A DNA stretch of 64,000 bases from Mycolicibacterium neworleansense. GTDB taxonomy: Bacteria; Actinomycetota; Actinomycetes; Mycobacteriales; Mycobacteriaceae. Location of the stretch: the NCBI RefSeq assembly GCF_001245615.1, contig NZ_CWKH01000001.1, forward strand, positions 2,666,001 to 2,730,000, given 5' to 3'. The stretch's first letter is position 1; each line of letters starts with the position of its first letter. The position numbers and the translations under genes are program-made. The notes under the pieces are model-generated. The model was not told the DNA's origin, made no database searches, and saw only the letters and a list, made by a program, of their open reading frames with translations. This document shows positions 58,292-64,000 of this stretch, in pieces.

Positions 58292-59227
58292 TTACGCGAG
58301 GAGCTCAGCGCGTTCAGCCATGATGCGGCTCAACTCGATGGTGCGGTCCTTGGTGCGCTCGTCGAGGCTCCCGAGAATCCGTTTGACGCCCGTGATCGCC
58401 TGATCGACCTTCTCCTGCGCCTCGATGATGCGGTCGCGCACCGCGAAATCGGTGAAGAAATTGTCGAACCAGACATCGAAAACCCTTGTGAATGAGCTTA
58501 GTTCGACGAGCCGGACACCATCCATGTGGATATCGGCGAGCTCGGTGCTGAACCGCTTGAGATCGGTGTCGGCCGAGCGTAGCGAATCCGACACGCTGTC
58601 GAGCCGGTTCTCCTTGACGATGCTGGCGATCATGCCACCGTCAAACCACGTGTCGTAGGCCGACCAGGACCGGGCACTGTCGAGCTGGCCGGCGGCAGTT
58701 CGCAGCTCTTTCAACGCCCGTTGCCCGGCGGCGCTCGCCTCCTCGAGCTCATCGAGTTCGGCCGTCAATTGTCCACGCATGGCAGCGATATCGAGGAGCC
58801 GTGCTGCGCTTGAGCCACCGCTGTCCTGCAGCCGGCGTTCCTTGGCATCCAAGGCCCGCTCCAAGGCGAGCTCGACGTCACCGAGCGCCTCGAGCCTGTT
58901 GGTCAGATGTTCGACGTGACGCTGGTCGGCGTCGGCACGGGCCCGTTGCGTGAGGTAGTCGTACTCGGCGGACTGGCGCTCGGCGGCTTCGCGAACCATG
59001 TCGTCCTGATGGGAACCCGTGACGTGCGCCCAGATCTTGGTCAGCGAGAACGATTCCAGCTTGTGGACATCGAGAGCCTCCGATTCCAACCGACGCCCGG
59101 CGGCTTCGGCGCGGGCCGCCGACTCCTCGGCATACAGCTGCGCGGTCTTGAGCTGGCGTTTGAGTGATTCAGCCTCCCGCATTGCGGCAGTTGCCGAAGC
59201 CAGTTGGTCGTCAGGCGCAGCGGTCAT
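58292..59227 (-). CDS. Coiled-coil hypothetical protein
   Basis: A 311-residue, mostly helical protein. Residues ~10-55 and ~95-170 are heptad-rich (AMREAESLKRQLKTAQLYAE; DVELALERALDAKERRLQDS), with no signal peptide or membrane segment. The C-terminal half contains RSWSAYDTWFDGGMIASIVK and FDVWFDNFFTDFAVRDRIIE, similar to uncharacterised actinobacterial coiled-coil proteins. No function recognised. It is flanked on both sides by repeat copies B and C, not part of an evident operon. Confidence 0.75.
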   Translation of the reverse strand: MTAAPDDQLASATAAMREAESLKRQLKTAQLYAEESAARAEAAGRRLESEALDVHKLESFSLTKIWAHVTGSHQDDMVREAAERQSAEYDYLTQRARADADQRHVEHLTNRLEALGDVELALERALDAKERRLQDSGGSSAARLLDIAAMRGQLTAELDELEEASAAGQRALKELRTAAGQLDSARSWSAYDTWFDGGMIASIVKENRLDSVSDSLRSADTDLKRFSTELADIHMDGVRLVELSSFTRVFDVWFDNFFTDFAVRDRIIEAQEKVDQAITGVKRILGSLDERTKDRTIELSRIMAERAELLA

Positions 59228-59241
59228 GGCGACAGCCTATG

Positions 59242-59322
59242 GGCGCTCGCGGGCCACGAGTGACGCCAAAATGTCGGCGAACCGCGGCGTGTTGGGCAAC
59301 AAACACGCACGCTCGCGGTGCA
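59242..59322 (-). repeat. REP-like repeat copy C (inverted)
   Basis: Minus-strand core TGCACCGCGAGCGTGCGTGT, then hairpin GCGTGTT-N8-AACACGC as in copy A, and TTCGCCGACATTTTGGCGTC. It fills the gap between the coiled-coil gene and amiA1, ending 4 bp from the amiA1 stop. Confidence 0.75.
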
Positions 59323-59326
59323 AAAG

Positions 59327-60493
59327 CTACGCGCACGCGGCGATGATGTTGACCATCGTGCGCACGCCGACGCCGAGTGCACGCTCGTCGATGTCGAACG
59401 TGGGTTGATGCAGATCGAGCTGTGGGCCCTGGCCGCTCCACACGCCGAGCCGGCCCATCGCGCCGGGCACCTCTTCGAGGTACCAGGAGAAGTCCTCGCC
59501 GCCGCCGGACTGATGGGTGTCGGCCAGCACGTCGGGGCCGATGGCCTCGATGGCGTGGGTCAGGATGCGGGTGGACACCTCTTCGTTGACCACCGGCGGC
59601 ACGCCGCGCCGGTAGTTGAGGCTGTGGGAGATGTTGAGCGGCGCCAACAGCGCGGTAACCGTGTCTTCCACAATGGATTCCAGCGTCAGCCAGGTGTCGC
59701 GGCTGGCGGTGCGGATCGTCCCCGCCAGCGTGCCGATCTGTGGAATGGCGTTGGCGGCCACACCGGAATTGACCGCGCCCCACACCATGACGGTGTCGTG
59801 GCGTGGGTCGATGCGACGGGACAGGATGCCGGGCAACCCGGTGATCAGCGTGCCCAGCCCGTAGACCAGGTCACCGGTCAGGTGCGGCCGGGAGGTGTGC
59901 CCACCCGGTGAGTGCAGGGTGATCTCGATGGAATCGGCCGCCGAGGTGATCGGCCCGGGCTTGGTGGCCACCTGCCCCACAGCCAGACGGGGGTCGCAGT
60001 GCAGCGCGAAGATCCGGCTGACCCCGCTCAGGACGCCCGCGTTGATCGCGTCGATAGCGCCGCCCGGCATCAGTTCCTCGGCCGCCTGGAACAGCAACCG
60101 CACCCCGACCGGCAGTTCCGGCACCGACGACAAGGCCATCGCCGTGCCCAGCAGTATCGCGGTGTGCGCGTCGTGCCCGCAGGCATGCGCGACGTTGGGC
60201 ACCGTCGAGGCATAGGGCGCGCCGGTGCGGTCGACCATCGGCAAGGCATCCATGTCGGCGCGCAGCGCGATCCGCGGGCCATCCTCCGGCCCGAAATCAC
60301 ACGTCAATCCGGTACCACCGGGCAGCACTTTGGGATTCAGCCCGGCGTCGGCCAGATGACGCGCGACGAATTCGGTGGTCGCGAACTCTTGGCGGCCCAG
60401 TTCGGGATGGGCGTGCAGGTGCCGACGCCACGACACCATCTCGTCGTAGTTGGCCGACAGCCAGCGCGCGGCGGCGTGCTGCAACACGCTCAT
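59327..60493 (-). CDS. amiA1: M20-family amidohydrolase AmiA1
   Basis: A 388-residue M20D metallohydrolase corresponding to Rv3305c. It carries WRRHLHAHPELGRQEFATTE, LRADMDALPMVD, HACGHDAHTAILLG, the dimetal QAAEELMPGGA, and a C-terminal SGGGEDFSWYLEEVPG. Such enzymes deacylate N-acyl amino acids or amidohydrolyse aryl conjugates; the natural substrate is not known. ATG 60493 overlaps the amiB1 stop (ATGA). Confidence 0.9.
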   Translation of the reverse strand: MSVLQHAAARWLSANYDEMVSWRRHLHAHPELGRQEFATTEFVARHLADAGLNPKVLPGGTGLTCDFGPEDGPRIALRADMDALPMVDRTGAPYASTVPNVAHACGHDAHTAILLGTAMALSSVPELPVGVRLLFQAAEELMPGGAIDAINAGVLSGVSRIFALHCDPRLAVGQVATKPGPITSAADSIEITLHSPGGHTSRPHLTGDLVYGLGTLITGLPGILSRRIDPRHDTVMVWGAVNSGVAANAIPQIGTLAGTIRTASRDTWLTLESIVEDTVTALLAPLNISHSLNYRRGVPPVVNEEVSTRILTHAIEAIGPDVLADTHQSGGGEDFSWYLEEVPGAMGRLGVWSGQGPQLDLHQPTFDIDERALGVGVRTMVNIIAACA

Positions 60494-61674
60494 GCGGCCG
60501 CCCTCCGCTGCAGCGCATCCAGCACCCGGTCGCGCTGAGCCGGGGTCTCGGCCAACCGAACGACGGTGCGGGCCAGCATGATTGCGCCCTCCACCACAGC
60601 CTTGTCGGCGCTCGGGTTCACCGCCGCGGCGGTGAACGCGGGCTGGTGGATCGCGGCTCCGCCCGAGTCGATACCGATCACTGGATGGATGCCGGGCATC
60701 ACCTGGCTGATGTTGCCCATGTCGGTACTGCCCAGCGGCACACTTGCCTCCACGTTCTCCGGCAATGGGCTGCGGCCCAGCCGCAGCATCTCGGCCCGGA
60801 TTGTCTCCGAAAGCCATGGGTCGGGCACCAGCTCTGCGTAGGCCGGGGCGATCTCGGTGACCCGATGCTCACAGCCCGTCGCGAGCGCCCCGGCCGAGAA
60901 ACACCCCGCCATGCGGTCTTCCAGCTCACGCAGCGCGGACATGTCGGTGGCCCGCATGGTGTAGCGCATCTCGGCCCAGCCCGGGATGACGTTGGTGGCC
61001 TGCCCGCCGTGGGTGACGATGCCGTGCACCATCTGGCCCGGCATGAGCTGCTGACGCAACAGGCCGATGGCCACCTGCGCGACGGTGACGGCGTCGCCGG
61101 CGTTGACGCCCAGGTACGGCGCCACGGCGGCGTGCGACTCGCGGCCGGTGTAATTGACCGTCACCTCGGACAACGCCAGCGACCGGGCCGCGGCGATGTC
61201 CACCGGCCCAGGGTGCAACATGACCGTGGCGGCGATGTCGTCGAACACTCCGGCGTTGAGCAGCAACACTTTTCCGCCACCGAGCTCCTCGGCCGGGGTA
61301 CCGACGAGCACCACGGTCAGGCCCAGGTCGTCGGCCACGTCGGCCAGCGCCAGCGCGGCACCGACCGCCGAGGCCGCGATGATGTTGTGCCCGCAGGCAT
61401 GCCCGATCTCGGGCAGGGCGTCGTACTCGGCGCAGATCCCGATGGTGAGCGGGCCGCTGCCGTAACTGGCGCGGAAGGCGGTGTCCAGCCCGCCGGCTGC
61501 CTCGGTGATCTCGAATCCGTACTCGGCCACCAGTGCCTGGGTCTTGGCGCAGCTGCGGTGCTCGGCGAAGGCCAGCTCCGGCTCGGCGTGGACGGAATGC
61601 GAGAGCTCGATGAGGTCGCCACGACGCCGGTTGATGGCTTCCTCGACGCTCAGCGAGGCGGTGGCAGACGACAT
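60490..61674 (-). CDS. amiB1: M20-family amidohydrolase AmiB1
   Basis: A 394-residue paralogue of AmiA1 corresponding to Rv3306c, identical in length to the M. tuberculosis protein. Metal motifs are [52 protein letters not shown], and [20 protein letters not shown]. It resembles the p-aminobenzoyl-glutamate utilisation type (AbgB-like), suggesting hydrolysis of an N-acyl-glutamate-like bond. The overlapping pair may form a heterodimer. Divergent from deoD by 47 bp. Confidence 0.9.
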   Translation of the reverse strand: MSSATASLSVEEAINRRRGDLIELSHSVHAEPELAFAEHRSCAKTQALVAEYGFEITEAAGGLDTAFRASYGSGPLTIGICAEYDALPEIGHACGHNIIAASAVGAALALADVADDLGLTVVLVGTPAEELGGGKVLLLNAGVFDDIAATVMLHPGPVDIAAARSLALSEVTVNYTGRESHAAVAPYLGVNAGDAVTVAQVAIGLLRQQLMPGQMVHGIVTHGGQATNVIPGWAEMRYTMRATDMSALRELEDRMAGCFSAGALATGCEHRVTEIAPAYAELVPDPWLSETIRAEMLRLGRSPLPENVEASVPLGSTDMGNISQVMPGIHPVIGIDSGGAAIHQPAFTAAAVNPSADKAVVEGAIMLARTVVRLAETPAQRDRVLDALQRRAAA

Positions 61675-61721
61675 CCTCGCAGTATCTCACTGCGTGTTCA
61701 CGGCCGTTAAGCTCGCCTATC

Positions 61722-62503
61722 GTGACCGATCCCCAGGCGTCCAGCCAGGCAGCCGCCGTCATCGCGGAACGGACCGGCGTCGACCGCCACGATGTCGCGG
61801 TGGTGCTCGGCTCGGGTTGGGCACCGGCGGCGGCGAGGCGGTCGCAGCCGTGCCGATGGCCGACGTCCCGGGCTTCACCCCGCCCAGCGCAGCCGGCCAC
61901 GGCGGCCAGGTGCACTCTTTGCGCATCGGTGAGCACCGGGTTCTGGTTCTCGCCGGGCGTATCCATGCCTATGAGGGCCATGACCTGCAGCATGTGGTGC
62001 ATCCGGTGCGCGCCGCGGCGGCAACGGGCGTGTCGACCGTGGTACTCACCAACGCCGCCGGCGGCCTGCGGGCCGAATACCAGGTGGGCCAGCCGGTGCT
62101 GATCAGTGATCACCTCAACCTCACCGCGCGATCCCCGCTGGCCGGGGCACAGTTCGTCGACCTGGTCGACGCCTACTCCCCGCGGCTGCGGGCACTGGCC
62201 CGCGAGATCGAGCCGACCCTGGCCGAGGGCGTCTACGCCGGGTTGCCCGGGCCGCACTACGAGACCCCGGCCGAGATCCGGATGCTGCGCACCCTGGGCG
62301 CCGACCTGGTCGGCATGTCGACGGTGCACGAGACGATCGCCGCCCGAGCGGCGGGCCTGCAGGTTCTGGGCATCTCGATGGTGACGAACCTGGCCGCGGG
62401 GATGACGGGCGAACCACTCAGCCACGCCGAGGTGCTTGAGGCCGGACGTCAATCCGCGACCCGGATGGGTGCGCTGCTGCGCTCGGTGATCGAGCGGGTC
62501 TAG
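61722..62503 (+). pseudogene. deoD: Purine nucleoside phosphorylase gene deoD, frameshifted
   Basis: GTG 61722 opens a DeoD start ([20 protein letters not shown], then GSGWAPAAA). The frame then turns to Arg/Pro/Cys-rich nonsense. In another frame the rest of the enzyme continues perfectly: [78 protein letters not shown] and [20 protein letters not shown]. The switch needs one missing base (or a slightly larger loss of the same phase) in the GCGGCGGCG run at 61824-61836. It corresponds to Rv3307. The enzyme splits purine nucleosides with phosphate. As read, no functional protein is made. Confidence 0.88.
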
Positions 62504-63045
62504 CCGACCAGATACCGCTGCAGGGTGGGACCGATCCAGTCGACGACCTGCTGCCGGTCCATGTCGACCAGCGGGCCGAAGGCCAGCACGTAGCGACACA
62601 GCGCCATCCCGAGGACCTGGGAGGCGGCCAGGCTCGCCCGCGTGGGCGTGTCAGGGGCATGTCCGGTCAGTTTGGCGATCGCCGGGGCGAGCTGGGCGGC
62701 GAAGATGGCCCGCATCCGCTCGGCGACCGCCTCGTTGGTCACCCCCGCCCGCAACAGGATGAGTAGTGCCTCGTCCCGCTCCCAGCGTTCGAGGAAGTGC
62801 GCAGCCAGGGCGGCGCCCAGTTGGTCATGCGGCACCTGGGTGAGATCAGGCAGTTCCAGATCGAATTCGGCGGCCGCGGCGAACAAGCGCTCCTTGTTGC
62901 CGTAGTACCGCATCACCATCGACGGGTCGATCCCGGCATCTGCCGCGATGGCCCGGATGGTGGCCTTCTCGTACCCGTCGGCGGCGAAGCGCTCGCGGGC
63001 CGCGGCAAGGATCACGGACTTGGTCTCGGCTGCGGGTCGGCGCAT
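62500..63045 (-). CDS. TetR-family regulator of the FAD monooxygenase
   Basis: A protein of 181 residues from ATG 63045. The helix-turn-helix is [20 protein letters not shown] (about residues 30-49), followed by a TetR ligand domain containing [20 protein letters not shown]. The stop overlaps deoD's stop convergently (shared CTAG). It is divergent from the monooxygenase gene, with four CAAC-N4-GTTG-type sites between them, so it almost certainly represses that gene and itself. Effector unknown, probably an aromatic substrate. Confidence 0.87.
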   Translation of the reverse strand: MRRPAAETKSVILAAARERFAADGYEKATIRAIAADAGIDPSMVMRYYGNKERLFAAAAEFDLELPDLTQVPHDQLGAALAAHFLERWERDEALLILLRAGVTNEAVAERMRAIFAAQLAPAIAKLTGHAPDTPTRASLAASQVLGMALCRYVLAFGPLVDMDRQQVVDWIGPTLQRYLVG

Positions 63046-63047
63046 GC

Positions 63048-63130
63048 CAACAATTGTAGGCCAACAACCGTTGACATCATTCCGGAACGGTCCTACATTG
63101 ATGCCAACAAGCGTTGACCAACAGTTGTTG
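63048..63130. promoter_or_regulatory. Array of four TetR operator-like sites CAAC-N4-GTTG
   Basis: Perfect copies at 63062-63073 (spacer AACC), 63105-63116 (AAGC) and 63119-63130 (AGTT). One near-copy lies at 63048-63059 (CAAC-AATT-GTAG), next to the TetR start. One perfect site covers the TTG of the -35 box and two lie after the -10 box, as expected for a repressor. Confidence 0.75.
63071..63099 (+). promoter_or_regulatory. Near-consensus housekeeping-sigma promoter
   Basis: TTGACA (63071-63076), 17 bases, TACATT (63094-63099), 46 bases before the monooxygenase ATG. The -35 is perfect and the spacing optimal. It overlaps the operator array, so transcription should be strong when the TetR protein is off. 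Confidence 0.75.
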
Positions 63131-63145
63131 ACAAAGGAGTCGAAG

Positions 63146-64000
63146 ATGCCCGTGTTCACCACCGACGTCCTGATCGTCGGAGCCGGACCGGTCGGCCTGA
63201 CGGCCGCGATCGTGTTGACCCAAGCAGGCCACGACGTGACCGTGGTGGACCGCCAGGCCGAGGGAACCAACACCTCGAGGGCCGCCGTCGTGCACCCCCA
63301 CACCCTGGAATTGCTGGAGCCCTACGACGTGGTCGACGAGCTCGTCGCACGCGGTGTGCACACCCCGACCTTCGCCATCCGCGACCGCGACGACCTCCTG
63401 ATCGCGGTCCCGTTCAGCGACCTGCCCACCCGCTACCCGTACACGCTGATGATCTCGCAGGCCGATACCGAGGCCTTCCTGCTCAACCGGCTGGAACAGT
63501 TGGGCGGCAAGGTTCTCCGACCGGCCACCGTCACCGAGATCCGGCAGACCGGCGACCATGCCACCGCCACCTTCGCTGACGGTCAGCAGATCCGGGCCCG
63601 GTATGTGATCGGCGCCGACGGCATGCACAGCACGGTCCGCGAGCACGCCGGGATCGCGTTCAGCGGTGGCACCTACGGCGAGGCGTTCACACTGGCCGAT
63701 GTCCGCCTGTCCGGCGGTGTGCCGGCCGACGAGGTGATCCTCTACTTCTCCCCCGCCGGGCTGGTCGTTGTGGCCCCACTGCCCGACGGGATGTACCGGA
63801 TCGTGGCGACGGTGGACGAAGCGCCGCAGCATCCCGACATCGCGTTCGTGCAGTCGCTGCTGGATGAACGCGGTCCGGCGGCGGAGCCCGCGGTGGTCGA
63901 AGAAGTGGTCTGGGGGTCCCGGTTCCGCGTGCATCACCGCGTCGCCGACGCGTTCCGCGACAACCGGATCCTGCTGGCGGGCGACGCCGCGCACGTGCAC
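63146..64000 (+). CDS. FAD-dependent aromatic monooxygenase (PheA/TfdB family), 3' end outside window
   Basis: The first 285 residues of a group A flavoprotein hydroxylase, open to the right edge. The N-terminal ADP-binding loop is VLIVGAGPVGLTAAIVLTQA with the DRQAEG acidic end and SRAAVVHPHTLELLE. The DG motif is YVIGADGMHSTVREHAGI, and the GD motif LLAGDAAHVH is the last thing in the window. Such enzymes hydroxylate phenols or related aromatics, or inactivate rifamycins or tetracyclines, using NAD(P)H and O2. ATG 63146 follows AAAGGAG by 6 bases. Controlled by the divergent TetR. Confidence 0.9.
   Translation, partial: MPVFTTDVLIVGAGPVGLTAAIVLTQAGHDVTVVDRQAEGTNTSRAAVVHPHTLELLEPYDVVDELVARGVHTPTFAIRDRDDLLIAVPFSDLPTRYPYTLMISQADTEAFLLNRLEQLGGKVLRPATVTEIRQTGDHATATFADGQQIRARYVIGADGMHSTVREHAGIAFSGGTYGEAFTLADVRLSGGVPADEVILYFSPAGLVVVAPLPDGMYRIVATVDEAPQHPDIAFVQSLLDERGPAAEPAVVEEVVWGSRFRVHHRVADAFRDNRILLAGDAAHVH

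Noticed and set aside
1..64000. tRNA, rRNA, CRISPR, insertion sequences, phage genes
   Set aside because: No cloverleaf ending in CCA-type context, no spaced direct repeats and no transposase or integrase motifs were seen on either strand by eye; a covariance-model search was not possible.

Overview
The window is a high-GC actinobacterial chromosome segment, almost certainly from a fast-growing mycobacterium (Mycolicibacterium-type). The gene series lat - lrpA - pcd ... lhr - nei2 ... pseudouridine synthase - glpD2 - lpdA - gamma-glutamylcyclotransferase - amiA1 - amiB1 - deoD follows the Mycobacterium tuberculosis order Rv3290c to Rv3307, interrupted by species-specific blocks. I saw no rRNA, tRNA, CRISPR array or insertion sequence.

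Layout. (1) 1-745: end of a type IB topoisomerase and a small iron-permease-family protein. (2) 746-13886: a glycan cluster, mostly on the minus strand with stop/start overlaps. It encodes UDP-glucose dehydrogenase, a UDP-glucuronate decarboxylase, sedoheptulose-7-phosphate isomerase (GmhA), the kinase/adenylyltransferase HldE, a glycosyltransferase fused to a GmhB-type phosphatase, two family-9 (heptosyltransferase-type) glycosyltransferases, a carbamoyltransferase and three further glycosyltransferases. Together they look like a route to a carbamoylated heptose glycan in an organism without LPS. Two of its genes are broken: the decarboxylase by an in-frame TAG and one GT9 gene by a +1 frameshift. 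(3) 13930-23240: a stress island of small proteins, a divergent Nramp-like transporter with PRC-barrel partners, a heme-oxygenase-like iron protein, CDGSH, CsbD, DUF4383 and PAS-ANTAR proteins. Six spots resemble sigma-F promoters (GTTT-N15/16-GGG).

(4) 23237-26693: lysine to alpha-aminoadipate catabolism (lat, pcd) with the regulator lrpA. (5) 26698-35820: one long minus-strand operon with an ABC importer (NMT1/THI5-like binding protein), an allantoinase-like enzyme, an AroE-like dehydrogenase, a GntR regulator, a free-standing allophanate-hydrolase C-domain, an acetamidase and a CodA-like deaminase. It is probably a nitrogen-salvage system for a cyclic amide or ureide. (6) 35994-40453: SDR, lipase maturation factor, and a stand-alone CYP102-like P450 with a divergent TetR. 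(7) 40490-45772: lhr and nei2 (DNA repair). (8) 45790-52549: SDRs, a decayed monoamine oxidase, GNAT, and an acyl-CoA desaturase/reductase pair with a divergent DesT/FabR-like TetR. (9) 52590-62503: core block from the pseudouridine synthase to deoD. It contains a Vsr/DUF559-type protein flanked by copies of a REP-like repeat, and a frameshifted deoD. (10) 62500-64000: a TetR gene, a four-site operator array, and an FAD monooxygenase cut by the window end.

Five genes carry disruptions in 64 kb (GT9, decarboxylase, a membrane protein, monoamine oxidase, deoD). This is either real decay or residual assembly error, and should be settled before function is assigned.
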